A stretch of DNA of 24,478 bases from Apostichopus californicus (lineage: Eukaryota > Echinodermata > Holothuroidea > Aspidochirotida > Stichopodidae). Both the position numbers and the translations under genes were made by a program. The stretch lies in contig JAIPMN010009709.1 of NCBI GenBank assembly GCA_020650975.1, positions 1 to 24,478 on the forward strand, in the 5' to 3' direction. Shown here piece by piece: positions 1-10,449 of the stretch. The first letter of the stretch is position 1, and each line of letters opens with the position of its first letter. Below the pieces are notes generated by a model. The model worked only from the letters and a program-made list of their open reading frames with translations, had not been told where the DNA came from and did no database searches.

Positions 1-109
1 TTGGTGGCGCTATACGTTTATAGAATATCATACAACCGGATCATATTCCAGAGTCGCGAAGCAAAGCATTTGCAACCCAAACGTCCGATGCTCACATGAT
101 GTGCTAAAT
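1..109 (+). repeat. 109-bp direct repeat, copy 1 (cut by the window edge)
   Basis: Every base of this segment is identical to 461-569, an offset of 460 bp. The repeat may extend left of the window, because its first base is the first base available. Just after the shared part, copy 1 reads TCGCTTGAAATC, whereas copy 2 has 8 extra bases and then TCGCTTCTCTGCC, the start of the U2-like RNA. Copy 1 therefore looks like the same upstream region with the RNA body lost or replaced. Perfect identity implies a recent duplication, gene conversion, or an assembly duplication. Confidence 0.93.
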
Positions 110-460
110 TCGCTTGAAATCTTATAAAACCAAATGAAAAAAAAATTCTTACAATGCATTTAGCACTTCTTTTGTTATATATTTCAAATATGCATAAATT
201 AATAAATTGATAAACGCAATTTCAATTTGTTTGTTGTTTGTTTGTTTGCTTGTAAGGCCTATGTCTATAAATTTCTCATTTTATCATATCGTATTTGTTT
301 TAAATATATCACCCGAAATAACTCCAAACTTTCATGCTTCTAAAATAACAAGAAAAAACATGTTTCAAAAGCACTTTACTTCTAATATTGGCGAGTAAGG
401 AGAAGTTTTAAATTACTGTGGCTCAATAGTGAAATTCAACTGGGTATATGTGCCAGTTGA
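110..460. other. Spacer between the two 109-bp repeats
   Basis: AT-rich sequence with a run of A (137-146), a short iteration of TTTG (about 228-247) and no convincing gene. The short open frame at 207-398 has no recognisable domain and lies in low-complexity AT-rich DNA. I see no second RNA body here, although a TCGCTT remnant follows copy 1 at 110-115. Confidence 0.6.
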
Positions 461-576
461 TTGGTGGCGCTATACGTTTATAGAATATCATACAACCGGA
501 TCATATTCCAGAGTCGCGAAGCAAAGCATTTGCAACCCAAACGTCCGATGCTCACATGATGTGCTAAATATTAATT
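461..576 (+). promoter_or_regulatory. 109-bp repeat copy 2, candidate snRNA-type promoter
   Basis: Identical to 1-109 over 461-569 and ending 8 bp before the U2-like RNA begins at 577. In animal snRNA genes the proximal sequence element sits about 55 bp upstream of the start, which would place it near 505-530 here, inside the duplicated block. I cannot match a specific element because these diverge strongly between taxa. The promoter reading rests on position and on conservation of the duplicate; the repeat itself is directly visible. Confidence 0.4.
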
Positions 577-766
577 ATCGCTTCTCTGCCTTTTGGCTAA
601 GATCATGTGTAGTATCTGTTCCCCTTCGAGGGGAATGGTGCACGATACACACCTGACGATGATCACACAGTCACAGTCCCGATCCAAGGGGACTGGGTTA
701 GAGAGCGGATCAGTCGTTCAGTAGTTTGGTTTTCGTGCCCAGGTTCTTTCCTGGGTGACTTTTCTT
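577..766 (+). ncRNA. U2 snRNA-headed structured RNA or snRNA-derived retroelement
   Basis: Positions 577-621 match the 5' 45 nt of animal U2 snRNA at 43 of 45 positions (differences at U2 positions 11 and 30). The stem I loop and the branch-point recognition segment GTGTAGTATC are intact. After 621 the similarity to U2 stops. The remainder can form hairpins: 619-624 with 630-635 (6 bp), 637-640 with 650-653 (4 bp), 674-680 with 689-695 (7 bp) and 738-743 with 750-755 (6 bp). The last hairpin follows a T-rich stretch (AGTTTGGTTTTCG), roughly where snRNAs carry an Sm site before the 3' stem, although it does not match the Sm consensus well. Total length is near 188-190 nt, close to that of U2. 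No canonical U2 stems IIb, III or IV are seen. It could be a divergent snRNA-like gene, a chimeric U2 pseudogene, or a SINE with a U2-derived head, a class known from some animals. The 3' end is not determined; I place it at the T-rich TTTTCTT. Confidence 0.5.
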
Positions 767-1481
767 AAAAAGTATTATTTATCAACAATAGCCATTACAT
801 ACTTTCGCAAAGACAACGGAGTAAAACACACACACATAATTAAAAGAAAAAGATCCAACTTGCGATAATACCTTCATAATGATTTCGAAAAATATTGTTA
901 ACTCTTTAACGGCGAGATTAACTGGATGAAAGAAAACCTCACACAAGGTGTTAAAATTCCATCTTTTTTTTTTATAATATGCAAACCTCTCATAAATTTT
1001 TATATTTCATGGGTGTAAAGCAGAAGATTCATGGGAATTAACCATCGTAGAATATCGTAACATTTATCGAAATGAAAGTATAACACAAAAAAACCCCCTT
1101 CAAAATGCTAAAATATAAATAAAATAATACATGTAAAAAGGCCAGGTTGCAAAGCATTATGAAAGAGCGACCTCTACTTGCGACTTTTCGGGATTCATTG
1201 CATGTTGCAAAACAGCGCCAATTATTTTGGTTTGGACATTCCGATCGTGTGACGTATGAACTCTCTATGAACTAGTAACGGCGTCGACCAAATGCCACCT
1301 GCAGCCTGCATAGAAATATATTGAATTATCCATATTCTGTCAGAGGATATAGATATCCAATAATTCGAACTGTCAATAACCCCTCCAAAAAATAATAATA
1401 TCTAAATTGAAAAATATAAGAAATTTTAAAATGTTCCTCCAGTTGTTCTTGTTCTTAAAAAAGAGAGCAACAAAACTGATT
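767..1481. other. Gene-free AT-rich stretch
   Basis: No gene seen. A run of T lies at 965-973 and A/T-rich segments are common. There is no convincing snRNA 3' box after the U2-like unit. Nothing else is recognisable. Confidence 0.6.
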
Positions 1482-1684
1482 TTTGTATCAGGCACAAAAA
1501 TGAAAACTTGGTAGTTAGGCCGTATCACTGGAATCTCAAATTTCCATACCTGAAATTGCAAATTTCCATAAACTGCAATTGCAATTTTCCATACGTGAAA
1601 AAAATTAACCGATGCTTTGTATCAGCCACAAAAATGAAAACTTGGTGGTTTGGCCGTATCACTGCAATTGCAAATTTCAATACC
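1482..1684 (+). repeat. Two-copy tandem repeat, 69-bp core, 134-bp period
   Basis: 1482-1550 and 1616-1684 align without gaps with 7 differences over 69 bases. Shared words include ACAAAAATGAAAACTTGG and GGCCGTATCACTG. The segment between them repeats shorter words (AATTGCAA, TTTCCATA), so the array looks built by repeated local duplication. Short open frames overlap it on both strands but follow the repeat and encode nothing recognisable. Confidence 0.85.
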
Positions 1685-3599
1685 ATGTCCGTTTAAGTTT
1701 TGAGCTAGAAACGGAGCAAATTTAGTATATATACTGAGCCCTATAACCCTATATTTCAGAGTGATCGCTAAGGGTAACATCCACATTTAATCAAGGAATT
1801 TCTAAACTGCTTTAACTAAATCACCCTAAATCCGCTTTATTTTCACACCATCTGTACTTTGATTAGTTCTCTTTAGCATACCAGCAGGGAAAAAACAAAA
1901 TGTTATCTGAAAATATCTCAAAACAATCACTTCATTTGATCATTTCAGACACTGTTCTTGACACAGTGGTTAATTTCCATTTCGAGCGGATTTATCGTAC
2001 CATAATTTTGGCATTGTACCTATATGATAGGCTTTTATACCGTAGTTATATCCCGGTAGCAACATGGAATAAATCCAGTCAATCGTAGACTAAAATTTTT
2101 TTAAAAAACCTCGTTTGTTTGCAATAAACGAACAAAAACTTATTCGGTTGAATATAATCCGAATTTTTTTAAGCTTTCGTTGCAAAATCTACCTATTTCT
2201 TTTCACTGAATCGAAATGGTCACTAGATTTCAATTATTCTAATTGTTTTATTTTTTTAGCTAAAACGAATGTCATTCTTGGTGACGTCATAACCTTACAC
2301 AACGCTATACGTTACTGTTTCTGGATGAAAGCTGTATATGACGCCCATTCAAGTTCAACATATATAGCAGGCATCATATGGGTCGAGCAATATTGCATAT
2401 GACATTATTCTTGTCAAATTCCTACCATCGTTCCCTGGTCGGATTACTGACTGTAAATGAGGGTGTTATGTCGATAATGCACATGTATATCTTCTGTGTA
2501 AGACTTTTTCTTAATATTCTTCTAACAATTCTGAAATGAAAATAAAATAAAAAATGTTGGGATTTGTAGTAGGGACATATCATATACTATGACACCTGCT
2601 TCTCTTCCCAGAACCATCCTCCATCCCCCCCCCCTCCAGGGGGCCATCGTTTTCCCGTCTACAAGACACACACAGAGTAAGACACACACATATTAATTAC
2701 GTCCATTTTGCTCATGAATACGCTTGATACTTTCCCAACCTGGTTTCTTAGAACCTCATTAGAACGTCCACGATTGGGGGGGGGGGGGTGAGGCAAGGGT
2801 TCCGCGGAAAATGGTCCCTTCAACATTTTACTGACATATGCCCTACCATAATAGTCAAAAGAAGACCGAAATTTCATCACCTCGCTGGGTCATGGTGAGT
2901 TTGATCTGGATTATTGCTAATGATTTCTATGTCGGGAGGTCCGTAAATATTTCTTCACTGTTTCAAGGAGTCCGTGGATAGAAAAAAGGGTTGACAACCT
3001 ACGTCCCTAAACCAAAAAAAAGCATATAAAAGAGTGGTGTGCATTTCCCCATGTCCTATACAATACTGGCGCCTCTTTTAGGCCCCTAGCCCCCCCCCCC
3101 CCACCCCGCCCTACCCCTACAATACACCACTGCCATTAAACACATATCGTGAGCTTTATCAAACATTGTTACAAAATCCTGTTAAAACGAGAATCAGTTT
3201 TCAATCGCTTAATTCCCATTTTAAACTGTCACTGCAGGTATGGATTTTGTTACTCATTCAAAATAATAAAAATGATCGTTAATACGTAAAATATTCATTA
3301 AAAGAAATCCTCTCAGCCGTGTCAGTAGATCCAGTTTTTGCAATTATTTACCCGGGATCTCTTTCAACTTCAATGATAACAATCTCTTTGCTAAAAACAA
3401 AATAAAAAATAGATGACGCACAGAATCCTATAGCAGTTCAATATACACTCCTTTATACAATATCATGGGAGCTCGAGACAGGCAGATGGGACTTAATTAA
3501 TCCATAATTGATAACATATCTAATTTAATCTCTTCTATGTTTTAACCGGGCTGGTACGATGAGGGTTATCTTCTGTCAGGTTCGGTTAGCGACAGTTAA
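1685..3599. other. Gene-free noncoding stretch with C/G runs
   Basis: No gene recognised. It contains homopolymers that are prone to length error: C-runs near 2625-2635 and 3090-3101, and a G-run at 2777-2787. The ORF at 1900-2088, another at 2115-2402 and one on the minus strand at 2659-2880 are short, have no family features, and two include or adjoin low complexity. Confidence 0.55.
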
Positions 3600-3700
3600 A
3601 GAGAGAGAGAGAGGGATTTCTGTTCTCATTGATTTCAGGCGTTATTCTTACAGTCGGTTTACAGGGGAGGGGGAGGGGGAGGGGGGACTGAGAGGGCCCG
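3600..3700 (+). repeat. Purine-rich tract with G-quadruplex motif
   Basis: A GA dinucleotide run (3600-3614) is followed 50 bases later by four G-runs of 4 to 6 bases separated by single A residues (3664-3686). That fits the standard intramolecular G-quadruplex pattern with one-base loops, among the most stable types. No gene is associated. Any protein translation across it (for example a frame at 3559-3774) is low complexity. Confidence 0.75.
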
Positions 3701-5340
3701 GGAGAAGGAAAGATGATGATGTACAAGGTGGATGGAGTCAAGTAGTTATTGACAAGCAACTTATGTTATATTGAAAAGAAAGTTTTCCCATTTCTTTACG
3801 ACAACACGGTAGAATAATCTCGATCTATAAACTGAAATGTTTATGTTGACTTTCTATGTTTGTGTTTGCATAGTGAGTTTATGTTTTGGTGCCTCTTTTT
3901 CTCCGATAACTACGGTAGGTTGAAGGTGCATCTCAGCATAAGAGATTAACGGTAGCATAAAGAGTAATATTACTGACAACTGTTTCATGGTCATTGGTCT
4001 CTATGGTTACTGAATGTTCATTATCTGATTTATTTGAGAGTCAGTGTGTTAAGGAGAGGAGGGGTGCGGGCAGAAGCGCAGGGAGGAGGGAAATTCAGCG
4101 CCTTGCGTGTCTAGGTATGATGGGAACAACTGAATATGAGAGATGCATCTAAAGATGTTTATACTGGGTAGGGGGTTGCCGAAGAGCAGGGAGGGTAGCG
4201 TTCCCCCCCCCCGTCAGTTTTTTGGAAACCTGAAAAATCTGCCTTGTTATTTATAGAATTGCTCCTGGTTTCATAATGATAACAGACCTTTTCAAGTTTT
4301 GTAATGAAACTGTGCCTTTTTTAAAACGACCTTATGTTGAAAAATTAAAAAGGCTGTAATAAGAAAGTGCCTTTTTGTTGAAAACAATAAATTATTGGAA
4401 TTTTACTATGGCACTTGAAAGCACAGTGGATCCAATTTGCCGGCGTGCACGTTTTCAGGTGAGGTTTTGCGGTTTCTTTCCTCAAGCGAATGTCACCTTT
4501 CCCACTTGACTTCAAGTTTTGCCAACCCTCCACCCGCCACCCCCCCCCCCTCATGGAACCCTCTTCCGCCACTTTTGCGCATTTACGCCATACGTTACGG
4601 TCAAACGAAAGTTTATTCACATAATCACATTTACGCGTCTAAGTTCGTCTGTCACTTTTATTCAAAAGACATGATACCTTCAGTTTACCAAAATCGCACC
4701 TTTCGTTCATTTGCGGTCATCAATCAATCCAACCCTCTCCACCCACCCCTTACCACCCCACCCCTATCCATGGACCCTTTGCTGTCGTCAACTAGCACGG
4801 TTATATGTTTAATGTTACCATCTATACTGTTTATATACTTTATGGACCTATACATGTAGGCACGCCGACTTATCCAGTTTTCAGTATACGACCTAAATAC
4901 GGTAATATTCATGAAGAGAGTTTGCTCTTGTCCAAAGCTGTATATTGTTACGTCATAAATCAAATTCGTAAATTGTAGCCTACCGAACAGATGATACAGG
5001 CCTATAGCCTGGGGAATTACAGCATCATATCAATAGCATCATGCATGTGACTGTTAAAACATAACAAAATTACGGATTAATTTATTTCTTGAATGACTCT
5101 TTCTGAAAGCATTTAAGAGTAAACCAATGGTACACCTACAGTTTACATTAGAATTTTCCGTGCAACAAATAGCCTAATTATAGCGACGCTTCGCAGAGGA
5201 CACGTATATTCCTATTCCACCGCAGATAAAAGGAAAACCAAGAAGTACTCAGAAATGATCTTGGAAGGTCACTCACGGGGCAGGTTCTCTGCTATATTGT
5301 AATTAGAATCAAACTGCTTGAATCCGTGTGATTGGGTAAA
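3701..5340. other. Gene-free stretch with C-rich low-complexity patches
   Basis: C-rich patches at about 4521-4572 and 4728-4790 share CCAACCCT followed by ACCC words and a nearby ATGGA/CC segment, and may be degraded copies of one another. They give rise to the 140-residue open frame at 4437-4859 and to opposing frames on the minus strand. These are proline/serine-rich with no domain, and I do not call them genes. C-runs also occur at 4202-4211 and 4541-4550. Confidence 0.5.
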
Positions 5341-5356
5341 TAATTATTATTATCAA

Positions 5357-5395
5357 TGCATTGTTGAAATGCACTTATGCACTGTTGAAATGCAC
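5357..5395 (+). repeat. 18-bp short tandem duplication
   Basis: TGCATTGTTGAAATGCAC at 5357-5374 and TGCACTGTTGAAATGCAC at 5378-5395 differ at one base, with a 21-bp period. Each unit starts with TGCA or TGCAC and ends in a near-inverse GTGCA-type word, so a small hairpin is possible. Confidence 0.8.
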
Positions 5396-5428
5396 AAATA
5401 GCGAATTATCGATTTGCTATTTTATAGG

Positions 5429-5495
5429 CTTCCGTAGTTTACTAGCAGTTCCAAGTTACCAGGTATTTCAGCTAGCAGTTCAACGATGCGGAAGT
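5429..5495 (+). promoter_or_regulatory. Candidate promoter with two opposed ETS motifs
   Basis: GCGGAAGT at 5488-5495 is a high-affinity ETS-family (GABPA-type) site, and CTTCCG at 5429-5434 is the same core on the other strand. Two CTAGCAGTTC words (near 5442 and 5472) lie between them. ETS sites near transcription starts are typical of TATA-less animal promoters. The following sequence carries more CG dinucleotides than its surroundings and ends in a strong splice donor at 5846. Function and transcription start are inferred only. Confidence 0.3.
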
Positions 5496-5845
5496 AAACA
5501 CTGACGCGGGGAATTGTTTTCCGTCAACACTGCACACGGACTAATGCCATCCAAGCTACTCTAGTCTTGCATGGACAACTTGAAAATCACACACACAACA
5601 GTTTGGATTTGGACTGAAAGAGGTCAGCACGCAAAATATCCGGATAGACTTACGTGAGGGATTGCAGCTTTACTGTAAAACACGGATTTTCTCTAGGGGA
5701 AGTCAGGACATATTTCTTGGAAATCCCTACCACTGTCAGGATTTGGTCATTCTGTTACGAAATAAGTTAAACGGAATTATACTGGGAAGAATAGCAATCA
5801 GTAAGGATCTCAATCTCTACATCTTACGAGTTACGTTAACGTTCG
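5496..5845 (+). other. Candidate 5' noncoding exon (possibly copine exon 1)
   Basis: This block ends in TTCG at a strong 5' splice site, GTAAGT. Its left boundary is arbitrary. It contains a short open frame from 5662, but splicing to 24275 would put that frame out of register with the copine ATG, where it soon stops, so the block would be 5' UTR. Linking it to the copine exon 18.4 kb downstream is inference from orientation and lack of an intervening gene. It might instead be an exon of another transcript, or not an exon. Confidence 0.3.
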
Positions 5846-5851
5846 GTAAGT
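5846..5851 (+). other. Strong candidate splice donor GTAAGT
   Basis: TTCG followed by GTAAGT matches the animal 5' splice site consensus across all six intronic positions. Such strings also occur by chance in a window of this size (for example GTAAGA at about 14662), so this is suggestive only. Confidence 0.4.
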
Positions 5852-7714
5852 ACCAAATATGTGGTATCGCGAAATTGTTAAGGTTATCTTCAATCTGAGT
5901 TGTTACTGGTAGCTTTCGAGATATCAATTCAGGTGTTTTTATGCATTGACAGGGAACGTATATTTATAGTAACTGGGTGAAAAAACAAGGTAATGTTTCC
6001 CAAAGATATATTATTTTTGGATAGTCTAACACAGCACCGTGACTCGAGTATGAATGACTAGACCCACGAAAATCTAGGCCTAATTTTGGAATTGTTTCAC
6101 GTAGGCCAAGTCTAGCTTAGTGCTGTAACCCAAGGCTACTTGGTCATACTTCCCAGACCATACAGTTATACTTTCTCTCAATATAAGGCAGAGCTACTTG
6201 CCAAAGTTTGTGTCATTGTCAACTGCCAGTTCCAATGAGAGGAGACGTTTTTAGGGATTTTACCAGAACTAAGCAAATACATGACCATAGGTTTACTCCA
6301 TAGCCTAGTCAATATGGTATGGTTTTGCTCCTATAGCTGTGTGTACTGTTCACAGGCCTTGGCCTTGGGTCGTATACATAACCTTCTGGTAAATTGGACC
6401 TTGGTCCAAGGTAGTACCGCCCTGGACCTTTCATGCCACAGCCTGTACTTGTGTCATTGAGCTGCACAGTTATACTTCCTATCATTGCATGAAATGTTTA
6501 AAACCACTTTACCAGTTAACATCAAGTTTTAAGTCAGCTTTTTGTGGATTTGTAACATTGATTGTGTGTGTTAATGAGAAAGTGTGATTCCTAGCATCCA
6601 TGAGTTGTATATATGCATCAAGCCATTTGAAGTTGTCATTCTGTACGTATTAAAGTTAATAGTTCACATATGCCATCTATAGACACACACTATCTATGGG
6701 TTACAATCTTAACATGCTTTGCCATGCTCAAAATAACAGTGGGTTGTGAGTTCAGGCAGTTGGGATAACAATGCAATGTATACTGTATAATATTTGGAAC
6801 GTAAACTGTTTGTCTGTCTGGAGAACTTTTGATAAATGTCTGTGTGCTGTATATTTTCTAACTTTCAGCTAACCTGCAATCAATTGCAATCAAATCAGTC
6901 GATTCGCAGATCAATTAATCATCAAGCACAAGGGAGTAAATATTTGGATGAATTTTCAAGGCCTCGGAAATTTATGGGTTGTGAGAGTAGCGAGGGGGAA
7001 TTCACAACATGGGTTGCCAAGAAAAGAGTTTGAGGATTTGGGAGCCTAGCTGTTGTTCACAAAAAAAACTATTGGTGTTAATACTAACAACACAGTCTAG
7101 CAGATTGCAATTATATCCCATAAATAATACACTTTGAATTTATTGTAGGGTTTTGAACAACACTGTTTCTGCATGCATGGTAAGAACTATATAAATCACA
7201 CATGAATGTTAATCATTAGTCCCAGCTGCACTAAGATTTCTGTCTGGTTATTCATCCCATAAGTGGCCCATCCCTAAGCAATTCTCCACATTCTCAAGCA
7301 TTTGAGAGAAATTAAAACAGGCAGAAGCACACACTTCATTTACCAAGCAGACAATTATTGTGTAATGTACAGTATGTATGTGTGTGTGGTAATAAAACCC
7401 TGGATTATAGTTATTAGACCCTGGGGAAATGTGGCTTTTGAGGGTTTGTTTAGTATGTGATTAAGTGATTTGATAATGTACCAAAATATTTATAGGGTTT
7501 TGTGCTGGACTGTAAACTACAGTACAGTACTGTACTTATAAAGTGTTTCTGAAAGGCACATTGCATTGTTGCCTTCAGCTTGTTCTTATCCATTCCTTAA
7601 ATTTGGCGCTATAAACTCTACGTTTGTGTTTCTTTTGAATGTTAATTGTTTACAATTTTAAGAGTTACTGTAGTTCAGTATTGAAAAAAAAAAAATTAAA
7701 GTTAATGTTAAATT

Positions 7715-7732
7715 ATGTTATCATGATAACAT
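7715..7732. repeat. 18-bp perfect palindrome
   Basis: ATGTTATCATGATAACAT reads identically on both strands. It could be a dimeric factor site or chance in AT-rich DNA. No neighbouring feature clarifies it. Confidence 0.8.
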
Positions 7733-10094
7733 CCACAATGGGTGGTATAAGCCTGCCATGAGTTTGACCCTGTGAGTTTAACATTACATCCCAGTTTTGT
7801 TTGATTGAATAACATGGAAATGGGCAGGAAAGGGGATTTCAAGAGATATTGTGCCTCCTGAAATTTATAGCTGGATTTGTTTTGATCTCTTATCTCTCTA
7901 TTTGTTTCATATTATTAATAATTAGTCAGTACTACAGTTACAGTAGGTCTAACCTAGCACGTGAATCAGGGACATGAGATACTGCCACATGGTTAGAGAA
8001 CGCTATTGATTATCACAGACTAGATAGTCTCATCATAAAACACAAACACAAACAAATACACTGTACTTTGTACCACAATAGTTGCTCAACTGCAGTGAAT
8101 GCTGTAAAGAATTTCTCACAATTTGGCTTGGAATTTCTGGATCATATTATGTTATTATTATAACAATGATTTTGATATTCTTTAGTTGGGGGAACTCCCC
8201 TAACCATAACCTACTCATGTAGTCTATATATAGGTCTGTGTAATGGGTAAAACAGCTATAGTAATAATACAAATTGTAGGAGATAATTCCCATTCGAGTA
8301 TATAGGCCTGTACAAAGTTTGCTGACATTGAAGACTACTAACACATTTAAACTGGTTAAACTTTGAAAATTGCTTTGAAAAGCTAACAGATCTGTTTCAT
8401 TTATCATTCTCCGTAGCAATCAATTTTTTTTTATTATCATATATACAGTATTTAATTGTTTTTGGAACATACAGCACTTGTACACAACTGCTACACTGGA
8501 AAACAGCTGTTTGCATGTGGTACAGTGGTTGCCAAGTTTGATAAATTTGTCAAACGTTTTCCTGAACCAACTATTTATTAATTAACTCAGGACAACCCTC
8601 TGAACTTTTCTCCCAAATAAGCCTTCATTAGTAATATTTTTTACATTTTTTTTTTTGGTCCTTGCTAGAAGCAAAGGAACCTTTGCAGTCAGGTTTATGT
8701 GTGTAGACGTGTGTTTGTGCATGTGCGTCTGTGAGATGTAGGAGACAGGTACAATACTGTAAGTGTGTATCCATATGTTACAGGTTGTGGAGGTTACAAA
8801 CTATGCACAGTTCCAAAACGGCTCTGCACATTCTACTACTTGGCTTTGAACTGGCTCATATTCAGTGTTCAGATTTTGTGTAGTGCAGTGTTGTTGAAGG
8901 CTCTGAACTTTGAATTGTTGATGACATAAAATACTAAGTACTCCATGTTTCCCGTACAACAGAAACTGTCATACAGTGCACGTTTTGCACTTGAGTAGCA
9001 TCCTTGACTATTTTGCGTAGCAATTTTACCATTGTGTAAATCTTTGAACATTTTGCTGCTGCATGTACATGCAATACTGGATAACTCATTCCCCACTCTT
9101 GAAATATTTGATTGGAACGAAATTTTATCAGCTTTTAAGTAGTCATATATAGATGATATATTATCTATGGTACAAATTGTTATGGAGAAATTTTATTTCA
9201 AAGTAATATAGAGTGACAGCTGCATAAATTTGTGTTAAATCCGTACCAGCAACAGTTCTCTCAAGTGTTATTAATGTTAAGTACCTGATAACACTGTATG
9301 AGTGGTTTAGTTCTGACTGCCAATAGTTACAGCACATAAATTTTGTAGATACTGCAATTGCTAAAGTTCATTGCTTTCACAGAGATGCTGGGAAAGCACA
9401 AAATTGTAGAGTTCACACTGGTAAGAATGCTGGTAATATTCTGCTTATTTCTTTGTGTGTGGGTGTGGGGGGGGGGGTTGGGGAAGAAGATATGAATCTT
9501 TCCAATGTGGAAATAGTGTGTTATTTGCGTCTGGCAACAACCAGAGTGAATGATATTAACAGCACTGCAATTCAGATTAAATCTTTCTTTCTTTGTCAAA
9601 TTTAGCTTACTTAGGGCACAGATGAAAAATATTTCTACAAAATCTGCATTCTGATGATATTCTTTAACTAAAAAGAACATTGACAGCTAAGCAAATAATT
9701 AAAATATCTCACATTTCAAGGATAAATCATCAATCCCTCTTTCCTCCCTTTACCCCCCAAAATCCCTCTCCCCCCCAAAAAAAAATTAAATTAGGAGGGT
9801 ATCATTTTTGAAGGTGAAGAACAGCTACCATGCTGACATACCACCTACTGTGATCCACTCCCTGGAGGAATGGAGGGTTACATTCAATCAACTATAAAAC
9901 TTGAGTTAGGAAGAAGATATTGAGATGGAGGGTTTCCAACCACAATATGAAGTATTTTTCTCAGACTTAAAGTACTGACATAAGTGATACATTAATTGTC
10001 TGCCACTGGAACATACCTTCAAAGTGATCATGTAAATGGTTAAAATTGTTAATGATGTCCCTGTTTCTTCAGGGAAAATAAATAAGTAGGAATG

Positions 10095-10130
10095 GGAGGG
10101 GGGGGGGTGTGGATAAGGAGGGAGGGAGGG
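10095..10130 (+). repeat. G-rich low-complexity tract
   Basis: A long G-run is followed by GGAGGGAGGGAGGGG-type iterations, giving a G-quadruplex-capable plus strand and a proline/serine-rich translation on the minus strand (9906-10325) that should not be taken as a protein. Confidence 0.7.
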
Positions 10131-10383
10131 GAATGGCAGTGGTTGGATACAGAGTGAGAGTTGGCAGGGAGAGAGGTCATTTTGGTAGCCATATACAGTA
10201 TGGAACAGCAGGGAGGGGTAACAAATAGAAAGATTGAACATGTATGTGGAATAAACACTTTGAGAGCTCATTAATATTAATTTTCTTAAACAAAATAGGA
10301 AACACAAAACTGTACTATTGACCAAACCGATAATAACTTGCTAAGCTGGTACAGTATGTTTCTTTGTTATTTGGTGGGGGGGG

Positions 10384-10449
10384 GGGGTTGGTGTCGGGGG
10401 TGGGGGCGGAGGATAANNNNNNGGGGTTGGTGTCGGGGGTGGAGGATAA
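10384..10449. other. Assembly gap (6 N) flanked by a duplicated segment
   Basis: Bases 10417-10422 are N. The 33 bases before the gap (10384-10416) and the 27 bases after it (10423-10449) are the same sequence, starting GGGGTTGGTGTCGGGGGTGG and ending GGATAA, apart from a 6-base G/C insertion in the left copy. This is what is expected when a gap-filler fails to merge overlapping ends at a G-rich site, so the duplication is probably artificial and the true length uncertain. Confidence 0.9.

Larger units (their letters stand above)
5852..10383. other. Presumed intron, first part: no gene seen
   Basis: No coding or RNA gene recognised. Contents include a 15-nt inverted sequence ACCTTGGTCCAAGGT at 6398-6412, an 18-bp palindrome (listed separately), many TACTGTA/TACAGTA words from 6781 onward (three overlapping at 7518-7534), a G-run near 9466-9478 and a C-run/A-run near 9770-9785. 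Open frames on the minus strand at 8147-8419, 8869-9096, 9327-9680 and 9906-10325 lack any family features. Confidence 0.55.

Noticed and set aside
577-766. Authentic U2 snRNA gene
   Set aside because: Only the first 45 nt match. The later U2 stems and a canonical Sm site are not visible, so I call it U2-headed instead.
4437-4859. 140-residue open frame, the longest in the left half
   Set aside because: It runs through C-rich low-complexity patches, gives proline/serine-rich sequence with no recognisable domain, and has overlapping frames on the other strand.
5662-5898. Open frame of 78 residues across the proposed 5' exon
   Set aside because: It reads through the splice donor, shows no domain, and is out of frame with the copine ATG if spliced.
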